Assembly: GCA_951394045.1 (NCBI GenBank)
Contig: OX595992.1
Coordinates: forward strand, 744,001-808,000
Length of the DNA stretch: 64,000 nucleotides
Direction: 5' to 3'
From: Nitzschia sp. DOCU1
Taxonomy: Eukaryota > Bacillariophyta > Bacillariophyceae > Bacillariales > Bacillariaceae
The notes beneath the pieces are model-generated. The model made no database searches, had not been told where the DNA came from, and worked only from the letters and a program-made list of their open reading frames with translations. The position numbers were made by a program, and so were the translations under genes. Below, piece after piece: positions 9,983 to 19,188 of the stretch. Position 1 is the stretch's first letter, and the number at the start of each line of letters is the position of its first letter.

Positions 9983-11863
9983 GTGCACTCTGTCTCGTGC
10001 CCCGAAAGACCGCCACTGACAACGACAGCTGAAATGGTGCCGAAAGGGAGAGGCACCGCGCCGAAAACTCGGTGCTTTCGCAATGGGTTTAAAAGCACAT
10101 ATGCCATCATCTTCGGGATTATGATCTTTCTCGCAACAACGTGGTTGCCCGCATTACTGCATCCCGAATTGTTGGGTGTGCAGCAGCAAGAATCACATCC
10201 GCTTTTGGTGGACAATCCAAAGGAAACCAAAGGGAAGTTGTCCGCACCACGGTTGGCGGAAAATCCAAAGGAAAGGAAAAAAAAACCTTCAGTGCCACGG
10301 ATAATGGAGAAACCGATGCAAAAGAAAGAGAAACATTCAGTGTCACTTTCAGTGGACAATGCAAAGGAAGCGAAAGATAAACATTCAATGCCAGAGGCAA
10401 CAAAGCAACTGTACAAGCGCCGTACGAATTCGACTCTGACTACCACAGAAATGTTTGTTGCACTCTCGGATATGTTACCTGACTATCAAGCGTCTTGTCC
10501 GAATTATCCTAACTATCCGGCTGAATGGTTCGATCTCAGAGATTTGAATTTGTGCTACAATGTTTTGAGGAAAGCGTCAGATGAAGGCGAGTGTATCATT
10601 TACAACTTTGGAGTCGGACCAAATGATCCTTTTCTGAAATTCATGGGGTCTACCAACCTTTTAAAATGTCAAATCTATGCGTTTGACCCCTTTGTGGAGG
10701 CGAAAATCGTCAAAGACAAGAACTATGGGTCAAATATTCACTTCTATGAAATTGGCTTATGGAATGGCTATAGCAATCGGACGGTGGGAAAGAAGCGCAC
10801 CGGACGTCTCATGAGTCTAGGAGAGATCCAACAATTCCTCAACCATACGGATGAAACACACGTTTCCTTATTTCGCTCAGATTGTGAAGGATGTGAATAC
10901 GGGTGGGTTCAGTATGCCATGGAACATGACGAATCGTTCTTTACACGAGTGGATCAAATGTTCCTTGAAATCCATACAGTGCCTATCAAATTCATGAGTT
11001 CCATTGACTTGGAGTGGACCGGGGGCATGCCACCGTCCTACTTGTTAGAGCCCGTCTATGAGATGCTCACCAAGTACTTTCGAATTCTTGGTGCGGCGAT
11101 AAATCCAGGTGGGCCACCGGATAGAAATAGAGTTCCGGCAGAACTGCAGCAACAAGGCGTGCTCAAGTACCCATGTTGTCGCGAAATGAACTTGATCAAT
11201 AAGAGGTTGGCAGCTCCTCTCACAAAAGACCCAGACGAAATGGATTGTGACAAACCCAACCATGTCTCACTTGATGGTTTCAGGGAGAACTTTCGTCAAC
11301 TTTTCCGTGGCCGCCTCAAGAACTGCACAGGGGATGTCGAACCACAATGTGACGGAGGAAGCTGCTACTGCCCCGACGTACTGGACGAAGACATGCGGTC
11401 AAAAAAGTGTCTGGTGTACTTTTTTGGTAACTTGAGGGACGGAGCGGAACTCCGTAATTTGGACAACTTGACGAGGCGACACCAGAACTGCTCGTTTTGG
11501 GCCTATGATCCCCGTATGGACGAGCAAGCGGGATATACTTGGTTGCAAGAGAAAGGACTACCCGATGTCATGTTTCGTCCGTGGGCTCTCTACAGTGGAC
11601 ACGGGCCTAGGATGTATCGATTCACGCACCAGAATGGCACCACCAGTCTAGCAGGAGAGCTCTATACTATGGCCGAGATTACCCTGAGTTGGACACAAGG
11701 AACAGTCGCCGGGTTTCCAAGACCCAGACCCAGCAGAATCAGCTTGATGCGGATTGATTGGAGCATTGCTGATCCTTGTCTATGGCAAAAGGAAATTTTG
11801 TCGTATTCGAAGGCCTGGTGGGGCGAGTACAAGGGCGCTGACACTGTCCAGCAGTTAATGTAG
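9983..11863 (+). CDS. Type II membrane protein with two methyltransferase-like halves
   Basis: 626 residues, single exon. A short basic cytosolic tail is followed by one TM anchor at about 40-58 (AIIFGIMIFLATTWLPALL), then a stem of four 16-residue repeats (76-139). The first luminal half resembles Methyltransf_22/FkbM-type domains (METTL24-like): YNFGVGPNDPF, YAFDPF and LFRSDCEGCEYGWV, the last matching the D-x-E-G-x-E type motif. The second half (about 440-626) repeats the pattern loosely: VYFFGNLRDGAELR, FWAYDPRMDE and LMRIDWS. There the acidic motif is eroded, so it may be a degenerate copy. The layout suggests a Golgi or ER enzyme acting on glycans. The start could also be Met18. Confidence 0.75.
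   Translation: MHSVSCPERPPLTTTAEMVPKGRGTAPKTRCFRNGFKSTYAIIFGIMIFLATTWLPALLHPELLGVQQQESHPLLVDNPKETKGKLSAPRLAENPKERKKKPSVPRIMEKPMQKKEKHSVSLSVDNAKEAKDKHSMPEATKQLYKRRTNSTLTTTEMFVALSDMLPDYQASCPNYPNYPAEWFDLRDLNLCYNVLRKASDEGECIIYNFGVGPNDPFLKFMGSTNLLKCQIYAFDPFVEAKIVKDKNYGSNIHFYEIGLWNGYSNRTVGKKRTGRLMSLGEIQQFLNHTDETHVSLFRSDCEGCEYGWVQYAMEHDESFFTRVDQMFLEIHTVPIKFMSSIDLEWTGGMPPSYLLEPVYEMLTKYFRILGAAINPGGPPDRNRVPAELQQQGVLKYPCCREMNLINKRLAAPLTKDPDEMDCDKPNHVSLDGFRENFRQLFRGRLKNCTGDVEPQCDGGSCYCPDVLDEDMRSKKCLVYFFGNLRDGAELRNLDNLTRRHQNCSFWAYDPRMDEQAGYTWLQEKGLPDVMFRPWALYSGHGPRMYRFTHQNGTTSLAGELYTMAEITLSWTQGTVAGFPRPRPSRISLMRIDWSIADPCLWQKEILSYSKAWWGEYKGADTVQQLM
10208..10399 (+). repeat. Four tandem 48-bp (16-codon) units in the stem region
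   Basis: Residues 76-139 split into four 16-residue units: VDNPKETKGKLSAPRL, AENPKERKKKPSVPRI, MEKPMQKKEKHSVSLS and VDNAKEAKDKHSMPEA. Conserved features are an acidic/Asn start, a Lys-rich centre and a Ser at position 12. Such a stem repeat can vary in copy number between strains. Confidence 0.8.
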
Positions 11864-12169
11864 GGCTTCGATCTACACGGACCAAAATTAAAGTAGCCAC
11901 GTGTTTACATCGGCCCGGATTCTCTGCTCTTTCAACGGTCTTGGCTAGTGGACATTCACTCGTCGCCGCACCTAACGGCCCAACAAGCAGAGTGTGATAA
12001 CGTCCAAACTCTCTACTCCAGGTGCCATCTACTCTAACTGAACAACACAAAATAAATCTAGTCAATTTGACCAACGATGATCCTATAGTTTGCATAGCAA
12101 TGTACGAACAACACGAAATGAACAGTTTCACGAAGAAACAAACAAGAGACGATCCCTCTTCACAACCAT
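11864..12169. other. Short convergent intergenic region
   Basis: 306 bp between the 3' ends of two convergent genes. Nothing but presumed 3' UTRs and polyadenylation regions. Confidence 0.4.
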
Positions 12170-14522
12170 TCAACGTCGGTGAATCTTTTCCAATTCCCTA
12201 CGAAGGACACCCGCGAGATACGCTGTCTTGTTGCGCATGGTTGACTTGTCAATAGTTGCAAACTTTTGCAACGCTTGAAGAGCAAGGTTCTCGGGCAAAT
12301 CTTTCACCATTCCAAGCATGCCATCGTCCAATGGACCGTCGATCTGACCAGTCGCTTGGAGATTCTAGAGAATCCAAAAAGAGATATTGTGAGCGGGAAT
12401 AATCGAAAGATGAAAACAAAAAGTTCCGTCTGGATCCTAACGTACCTGAACCGCATACTGCACAGTGATGGGCAAATCAGCAATGGACGCAGTAGTACGA
12501 CGGCGCTTTTGCGCCCCTGCGCCATAATCTTGTGGCGGTGCTTGGTGTTGTGGATGGTACGGCTGATTCATTGGAGGAGGATAGGACTGAGGAATAGACA
12601 TTGCAGGTTGTCCGTACGGCTGTAGAGGAGCACCAGTTTGATACGGACTTGGAGAAGGCTGTTGCATCGAAAGTGCACCAGGGGCGGGACGCATAGCAAA
12701 CTTGCTTTGATTTTGCAAAGCTTGGACAGCGGACGATGCCTTGTCCGCAAGGGCCAAGATATCGACCGCGGATGCAGGTGCGCTTTGATTCCCCCACCGA
12801 TCAGGAGGACCTCCAGGCTGCTGATTATAACGATTTGGAACAGGAGCTGCTGGAGATGCAAATGGGGAATTTGCATACGACTGTTGTTGTGGAGGCTGCT
12901 GTTGTTGCTGATTCATATAAGAAGGCGGCTGCTGGTTGGGCATACCATACGAATTCGCCGAAGGAGCTCCTTGCATTGGAGGAAGACCAGGAATGCCACC
13001 TTGTTGTTGTGAGTTGATATACGGAGCCTGTTGCTGCGAAACGAATTGTTGCTGCTGACCATAGGGCGGTGGCTGTCCTACGTACGCGGGACCGCGCTGG
13101 GGAGTGTTCTGATCGCCATAGGGGTTCCCAGATGGTGGTCCACCCATGGGATGCGGAGAATACTGCTGGTTAGGAGGTTGGGTCATGTGAGAAGGAGGTG
13201 GCTGTTGCCCATAAGGAGGCTGCATTTGTGGCGCGAGATTTTGTCCATAAAGGGATGGAGGCTGCGCTTGCTGGTATAGATTCGCTCCACCGGGCATACC
13301 AGGAGGATGAGGCGGCGGTGGTGGCGGATTTCCACCCATCGGAGGTTGCCCATGGTACGGAGGACGCTGCTGCTGAGGATTTCGAGTGTCATACTGATTT
13401 TGAAAATCATTGGAACGGCCAGACATGTCAAAACGATCACGCGACCTCTCTCGACGATTATTGGAGTCATCCCGTGCACGACGATACTGTGGCTCATTAT
13501 CACGCCCTCTTTGGAAACGATCATCCCTTCGATTCGACGACTGATGTTGCTGTTGAAACGATTGACGGACTTCCGCGATCTATCCGAAAAGCAAATATTT
13601 CAACGACGGTGAGAACGACACGGCAAATTTGAAACACAAGAGCAAATCCGAACGTTAAGGACTCGACACTTACCGTCTTTTTGCCGCTAGTGACATCTTT
13701 GCGCTCCCCCCTCATATAGCGATTCAGGATTCCCATAAAGTAGGACCCAAAGTTCCGGATCTGCGATCGATCGACAGACGCTAGTTCTTCAATAGCAAAG
13801 AGAGCATCCTTCTCTGAAAGCATCCGTATTTTACTCTTGACCTTTTCATTCATTTCGTCCTGAGTACAAAAGCCATCCGAGACGAGTTTTGCCAGCCGTT
13901 CATTGACGGCGGGAGTCAGATCCGGACCCATGGGCAAGACGCCCTCGCCTTCCCCGGAACTCGCCCGTTCCTGAACGCTGACATAGCGTTTGACTACTCC
14001 GTACAAATAGGCGCCGTGATTTCGAATCGACTCTCCTTTGATCTGCACGGCATCATCATACTCTGCCAAAGCATCGCTGATTAGTTGCTTGGGCAAGCCC
14101 CGTAAGGTCTCTAACAAACGACCATTCAGCAGGGCAGGAGTAATACTAGCCGGAATTTCAATGTCAGGGGGAAGTCCATATTTGTTGGCAGATTTCAGAC
14201 CCGGCGATGAGGATGACGGCGAAGCGGCTGTCTGAGTCGTCGCTGGAGCAGGAGCCGAAACCCGAGGAATCGGAGCGTCCGGGCTAAGGACGGTAGGTTT
14301 TGCCTCTGCGGGTTCGTCCGAGGATCCATTCTGCTTTGTTGTCGAATCTTCAGTGGATGCCGTAGCCTCTACTTTCGGTTGCTGAGTCGTAGTAGTTTCG
14401 TCCGATTTCTCAGTGGGCGGTTTCTGCTTGGATGAGTCGTCTTCCTCATCGTCCGCTTTGAAGAGGTCTTCTTCCTCGTCTTCGGCGGATGCTGCGTTTG
14501 GCGTTGCCGCTTCTTCGGACAT
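12170..14522 (-). CDS. Protein with three hnRNP-Q acidic-domain (NURR)-like modules and a Q/P-rich core
   Basis: Three exons on the minus strand: 14522-13674, 13579-12446 and 12364-12170, with introns of 94 and 81 bp, both phase 0. They give 725 residues. An acidic N-terminus leads to module 1 ([20 protein letters not shown]...[14 protein letters not shown]) and module 2 ([20 protein letters not shown]...[11 protein letters not shown]). A basic RS/RD stretch and a Pro/Gln/Gly-rich, prion-like region (12500-13420) follow. Module 3 is in exon 3 ([20 protein letters not shown]...[13 protein letters not shown]). The modules match the N-terminal domain of hnRNP Q/R, but no RRM is present. A role in RNA granules or RNA-protein binding is inferred. 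The frame is open upstream to 14696, but the ATG at 14522 is preferred. Confidence 0.82.
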
Positions 14523-14969
14523 GATGTGACTGATTGGATGGACTACCCGTGTAGACCAAGGGGAAACTAAGTAAAGCGGCGCCTGTGGAGACTGAAGATA
14601 ACAATGTGAAGATGCTTGGGATTTGTGTGGCTGTGATGATGACATATCCCACTGTGCTTCTCGATCCGATCCCGTTCTGATCCTTTTTGGGGGCATCGCT
14701 CGCGACGTGAGGAGTACATGTCTCTACGTACGTGGGTGTTGGAGGCGCTAGTGCAGTTGGCGGGAGGCTTGGCGGGCGTGGTGGCAGGCTCGCTCGAATG
14801 TGGATCTTTGACCCATCAGACTCAGCGCAGCTCTCTGGCGCGAGGACGACTTCTTGCACGTGGAGGCTACTGGATTTTTTTGAATATTTTGAAACTGTGG
14901 TTCAACCTACACAACAACACTGTCGCGATTATCCTTCTCCCTGTCATTATTGTCGTTGAGAACTTGAGC
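14523..14969. promoter_or_regulatory. Divergent promoter region
   Basis: 447 bp between the divergent hnRNP-Q-module gene and the VTT gene. The VTT gene's frame is open back to 14718, but that part lacks protein character and overlaps this promoter space. No specific site was identified. Confidence 0.4.
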
Positions 14970-15935
14970 ATGACGAGATTAAGCACCGTTCTATCGATTG
15001 CCCTGCTGTGGATGGCATTGATTGTGGACTGTCATAGCCGATCGTTCTATTCTCCATGCGATCATCCAGGAATCTTGTCATTGGAATCGTACACCACCCA
15101 TGTCGCCCTTTCTCTTCAAGGTGGCGCTGTCGCCACCAAGGCCACTCCCAAGACGAAAAAGCAAGTGATCGTTTCATCAAAACATAAGAAAAAGGAGGTC
15201 GTCTCGAAACCAGTTGTGACAAGTAAAAATGCAGTGATGATTGCAGCGACGGCAATGACGTCATACGGGCTATGGGTCTCTCGGACAAGCTGGATGGGAT
15301 TCTTCAACAAGGAAAAGCTGCTAAAAAAGACACTGGAAATACTACATCATTTGGACTCCAAGCCAAAAGTCATCTCTTATTCGGTTTACATGCTGGGAAT
15401 GGCGATTTGGGAGGCCCTGGGACTCTCAACGATTCCAGTCGAGACGGCTAGTGGCATGGTCTTTGGATGGACCGGATTTTATTTGAGCGCCATTGGCAAA
15501 TTACTGGGAGCTGTCACTGCCTTTTGCTTGGCACGATATGGTGTCCTAGCTGCCTTTATTCATGAAAAGCTATCCAAGAATCATGTCTTGAAACTCTTGG
15601 AAGATTCGGCGGAATCTCATCCCTTTCGGGTCGCCGTTTTGATGAAGCTCTCTTGCTTTCCAGAAACTATCAAAAATTATGGTTCGGCGCTACTACAACC
15701 TATTAGGCTTTGGATGTTTACTATCGCAACTGTCGCTCACGGCTGGACCTTTTCGGCGTTATGGACGTACTTGGGAGTGGACACGGCCATGCGATTGGTA
15801 GATTCGGAACTTGCGGCAGATGGCAAGCTACAGATTCTGTTGACGCTGGCCCTTATAAATGGTGTGGTCGTCTCACCACTAGCCATGGGCTTTTGGCTGA
15901 AAAGTCTCAAACAACCACAACAGGGCAAGACGTAA
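14970..15935 (+). CDS. VTT-domain (DedA/TVP38-like) membrane protein with signal peptide
   Basis: 321 residues from the ATG at 14970. The frame is open from 14718, but the internal Met opens a clear signal peptide (MTRLSTVLSIALLWMALIVD), so that start is chosen. A Lys-rich, probably disordered segment follows. The VTT-like core comes next: IPVETASGMVFGWTGFYLSA, GKLLGAVTAFCLARYG and a re-entrant-type SCFPETIKNYGSALL segment, then two more TM helices. VTT proteins include lipid scramblases (TMEM41B, VMP1) and Golgi TVP38. The signal peptide plus basic stretch would also fit routing into the complex plastid, although no clean ASAFAP-type Phe cleavage site is visible. A second VTT gene lies 3.3 kb downstream. 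Confidence 0.75.
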   Translation: MTRLSTVLSIALLWMALIVDCHSRSFYSPCDHPGILSLESYTTHVALSLQGGAVATKATPKTKKQVIVSSKHKKKEVVSKPVVTSKNAVMIAATAMTSYGLWVSRTSWMGFFNKEKLLKKTLEILHHLDSKPKVISYSVYMLGMAIWEALGLSTIPVETASGMVFGWTGFYLSAIGKLLGAVTAFCLARYGVLAAFIHEKLSKNHVLKLLEDSAESHPFRVAVLMKLSCFPETIKNYGSALLQPIRLWMFTIATVAHGWTFSALWTYLGVDTAMRLVDSELAADGKLQILLTLALINGVVVSPLAMGFWLKSLKQPQQGKT

Positions 15936-16447
15936 AGAAGAGACTAAAGAGGTAGTCGACGTAACTGAGTCTAGCAAATGTGCACAAGCTACACCCCATG
16001 TAACCTTCCAACATGCAGGATTCATACGAGATCTACCCGGTTTGAGATCTTAGTGTGACTTCAAATCGAATACTGTCTGTACTAACGGTTTTCGTTCGTC
16101 TTTCTTCGAAACGGCATGTTATTTTCTCTTTTTCACTCCGTGGGTTGAAGGAATCGCCTTCGGGTCGCCTCGCTCGCGCTTCGTGATAGGGCGGATGTCA
16201 CGGTACGGTTCTCTTTATCGCCGTTAAACCTCTGTGATTGGCAAGCACGGACATTTGTCCCAAAGGAAGCGTTAACCCCGGTATCTTTCACGAACGCGAA
16301 AAAGGCCGCGACAGAAAAGATCGCGGTCATCACATGATCGATCCCCCATTAACAGAACAACACGAAAAGAACGTTTATGCTTCGATAGTTCACCATCGGC
16401 CCGACACCAATTGGTTCCTTACTTGGAAAGAACACGATTATTCTAGA
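15936..16447. other. Intergenic: upstream of the TMEM65-GAF gene
   Basis: 512 bp with no recognised gene. A plus-strand frame is open from 16238 into the next gene, but its sequence lacks protein character and precedes a clear transit-peptide start at 16448. Nothing else was seen. Confidence 0.4.
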
Positions 16448-17437
16448 ATGTATAAGATTCTTGTTCGACCCGGCGCCACACTTTTTCCTCGGTTGCGACC
16501 ACCGTCGGTCCTTGGAAGGAATTCGGCAGTTGGTCACTTGCGACGCTTCTCGACGCCAAAACCATCGTCGGCATCGAACGAAGTGGCAGTAGAAATCCCG
16601 ACAACCCGACAACTTCGAATTGTTGCCCTGCGGGCTGCTATTCCAATGATTGGTTTCGGATTCATGGATAATCTGGTGATGATTACTGCTGGAGATGCCA
16701 TTGATACCCATTTTGGAGAGAGTTTGGCCATCAGCACAATGGCGGCGGCAGGATTTGGACAGTGCTGTAGCGATGTCGCAGGTGTGACAAGTGGTGGTAT
16801 TGTGGATTCGGCCGTGTCCAAGCTGAATCTGCCGGTGCACGGTCTCAGCCAAGCACAGTTAGATCTCCGTATTACCCGACTTTATAGCACTTTTGGAGCT
16901 TGTGCTGGGGTGCTGACAGGATGCCTTCTGGGTATGTCGATTCTAATGTTTATGGACACTGATAAGGTAGACCGAGCAAGAAAAGCCAAAGAGTTGCAAT
17001 CCATATTTGATTCGGTAATGGTAGAGGGCGCCAAACTCTTGGAGTGTGAACGGGGTACACTTTTCATGCTCGACGAGGAAAAGCAAGAACTGTGGTCTCA
17101 AGTGGCAACTGGAACCGAAGGAATCATTAAAGTTCCTGCAAACACAGGGATTGTTGGTGCTTGCCTAAAGAGTTTAAAACTCATGAATATCCCGGATGCG
17201 TACAAGGATGACCGGTTCAATCATGGTGTCGACGACAAGTCAGGATTTCACACAAGATCAGTTCTGGCGATTCCGATCTTTGCGGACGATGGAAAAACAA
17301 TTGGGGTGATCGAAATGATGAACAAGAAAAAGCCAGATGGCAGCCATGAGGTATTTGGGGAGAACGACGAGAAATTGATCGAAATGTTGGCCTCGCACGT
17401 GAATTCTTTCATTCGCATTGTTAATGGTGGCGACTGA
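16448..17437 (+). CDS. Mitochondrial TMEM65-family protein fused to a GAF domain
   Basis: 329 residues from the ATG at 16448. This start gives a basic presequence (MYKILVRPGATLFPRLRPPS...HLRRFSTP) with a likely RRFS cleavage site. Residues about 50-170 match TMEM65: IPMIGFGFMDNLVMITAGDA, ISTMAAAGFGQCCSDVAGV, LSQAQLDLRITR and GVLTGCLLGMSILMF, giving about three TM helices. TMEM65 is a mitochondrial inner-membrane protein linked to Na+/Ca2+ exchange. Residues about 180-325 form a GAF domain (RGTLFMLDEEKQELWSQVAT; TGIVGACLKSLKLMNIPDAY). It ends in NK-(9 residues)-F-GEN-DE, exactly the NKXnFX3DE signature of cyclic-nucleotide-binding GAF domains. The fusion suggests ligand control of a mitochondrial ion pathway (inference). 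Confidence 0.88.
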   Translation: MYKILVRPGATLFPRLRPPSVLGRNSAVGHLRRFSTPKPSSASNEVAVEIPTTRQLRIVALRAAIPMIGFGFMDNLVMITAGDAIDTHFGESLAISTMAAAGFGQCCSDVAGVTSGGIVDSAVSKLNLPVHGLSQAQLDLRITRLYSTFGACAGVLTGCLLGMSILMFMDTDKVDRARKAKELQSIFDSVMVEGAKLLECERGTLFMLDEEKQELWSQVATGTEGIIKVPANTGIVGACLKSLKLMNIPDAYKDDRFNHGVDDKSGFHTRSVLAIPIFADDGKTIGVIEMMNKKKPDGSHEVFGENDEKLIEMLASHVNSFIRIVNGGD

Positions 17438-17507
17438 TTCTTGGAATATGGATGATTTCTTAGAAAGTTACAGCGCTACTACCAGTTCAACGAAGAACTT
17501 AAACCAA

Positions 17508-18602
17508 TCAACCAAGAAATACATTGTTTTCAAATCTCCCTCGTGAAACGCCGGATTTGCTGTACAGAGTTCCCTTCCCGTGAAGCTTGCCGTTAACAAT
17601 CTCGCCCAAATATGTGTCTCCGTTACCGAAACGAACGGTCCCAACCCCATTGGGTTGTCCGTTCACAACTGGTCCAGCATACGCACCCTCTTGACCATCA
17701 CGGAAAATTGTAGTGAGTTTTCTTTTGTTGGGAGACTTGGGGGAAGTGATTTCTGGCTGTTTCTTGTCGTCAAGTCCTCGGGATGAATTCGATCTTCGGT
17801 TCATGCGTCGTTCTCTTGCTTTGCTTGGATCGGCTCGTCGTTCTGTCTCAACCAAACCAGCCCAAGAGCTTGCCTTTTTCATTTCTGGCCGGCTGCCTCG
17901 TTCCCTTCGACGAGAGGGAGTAGAGGCATTCAAATGCTCTGAAAGGGAAGTTTCGCGTTCATTTTTCACTTCGTCATTCAATGCTCGGAAGAGTTCCTCC
18001 AGCATAGCGATCTTGGTGTCCTTCATTTCATTTTCCTTTTGTAGCACAGCGATTTTCTTTTCTTGATCCTTGCACTTTGTAGCAAGGTTTTGGTGCTCGT
18101 CCTCGAGAAACTCAATATGGCCCTTCATGTTCTGCATTGTCAACTTCAACGCCTTTTGAGGAGTCAGAACCATGCCTTCTTCATCGTCCGAGTCTTCGTC
18201 ATCTGAGCTTGTGCACTGGAGGGAACGCACTACTTCACTTAATTCTTCCATTTTCTTCTTGTCTGCAGACCTGGCGAGTAGTAGTTGGTCTTTCTCGTCC
18301 TTGAGACTCTTGATTTGACTCTGGAGCGTATCCAGTGACATGAAGACCTCCGCTAGTTGAAGAGATTTCTTCACTAGTTCTTCATGGACATCATCCTTTT
18401 TGAATGATTGGATGACAGCCTCAAGCTCGTTGGCCTTTGCCGAGATATAGTTGCGTTCATCTTGGACTTCCTCCAGGCGCACGCGAAGCTCACAGACATC
18501 GTTGCGAAGATCGGCGGCTTCGTCTCGTGCAATACAAGCAGCCCTCTCAAATTCGAATGAGGGTGATACAGAAATAGGAGATGGTTCACCTAGAGGAGGC
18601 AT
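17508..18602 (-). CDS. Coiled-coil protein with C-terminal MORN repeats (paralogue 2)
   Basis: 364 residues, single exon, converging on the TMEM65-GAF gene with only 70 bp between the stops. Residues about 20-215 are a long coiled coil (ELRVRLEEVQDERNYISAKA; LEDEHQNLATKCKDQEKKIA) broken by an acidic DDEDSDDEEG patch. A basic Ser/Arg region follows, then MORN motifs YAGPVVNGQPNGVGTVRF and TYLGEIVNGKLHGKGTLY. The MORN end shares the DGQEG-Y-GPV and GDTYLGE blocks with the protein at 2840-4396, while the coiled coils differ in length. A scaffold or membrane-tethering role is inferred. Confidence 0.85.
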   Translation of the reverse strand: MPPLGEPSPISVSPSFEFERAACIARDEAADLRNDVCELRVRLEEVQDERNYISAKANELEAVIQSFKKDDVHEELVKKSLQLAEVFMSLDTLQSQIKSLKDEKDQLLLARSADKKKMEELSEVVRSLQCTSSDDEDSDDEEGMVLTPQKALKLTMQNMKGHIEFLEDEHQNLATKCKDQEKKIAVLQKENEMKDTKIAMLEELFRALNDEVKNERETSLSEHLNASTPSRRRERGSRPEMKKASSWAGLVETERRADPSKARERRMNRRSNSSRGLDDKKQPEITSPKSPNKRKLTTIFRDGQEGAYAGPVVNGQPNGVGTVRFGNGDTYLGEIVNGKLHGKGTLYSKSGVSRGRFENNVFLG

Positions 18603-19188
18603 GATTTCTTTTGCTTGGACAGTAGGGAACGAAAATTATGAGATGGTAGCAAAAGGGTGCATTCGAGGAAAACAAGGAGGATTCATGCAATTTGTGACCA
18701 GTTTGAGGCATATCGGAGAAACTTTTGGTCGACGTACCTGGTACCATATGGGGACACACCACCGCCATACCGGTACGTTGGCAGCAGAAAATGACGCGAA
18801 TGATGACCCATTGGATTGGGTGGTGAACCTTTTGGCTTTTCTCCGTGTTTCCGAAATACGCGGGTTCTTCGTTCCTGGCCAGTCCTGATAATTGCTAATT
18901 CGCCACTTTGATTCGCCATGCACGAGAAGCGCGCGACGCCAAAGGAAAAATGAGGCTTGCTTGCTTGGGCAAGGTTTGTTCTTGCCCCATCATACCGAAA
19001 GCGCTCGAGCAGAGCGGGAAATGGTGCTTGGGCACGGTTCCTTCCACACCACGTCAACGCTAACGGGATACCAGACAAATTGTTGAAATGATGGACAACG
19101 ATTTTCAAGTCAACTGCATGATGTTCGTACGCATAAATCAATTTTCACGGGTATTGAGTAGGCAAAGTAGAAGCAGCAAAAACTTGAA
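18603..19188. promoter_or_regulatory. Divergent promoter region
   Basis: 586 bp between divergent starts of the second MORN gene and the second VTT gene. It contains the palindromic TACCTGGTA (18735-18743) and, 30 bp on, a TACCGGTA, two forms of a palindrome found repeatedly in non-coding parts of this window. Long overlapping frames on both strands here lack protein character. Confidence 0.4.

Noticed and set aside
11739..12173. Minus-strand frame of 144 codons
   Set aside because: It overlaps the end of the methyltransferase-like gene and a convergent 3' region, with no domain or plausible composition.
12880..13060. Possible simple-sequence repeat locus
   Set aside because: The CTG/TTG-rich run is the coding sequence for the Gln-rich part of the hnRNP-Q-module protein, with mixed codons.
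18683..19141. Minus-strand frame of 152 codons
   Set aside because: It lies in a divergent promoter, competes with frames on the other strand and has no recognisable content.
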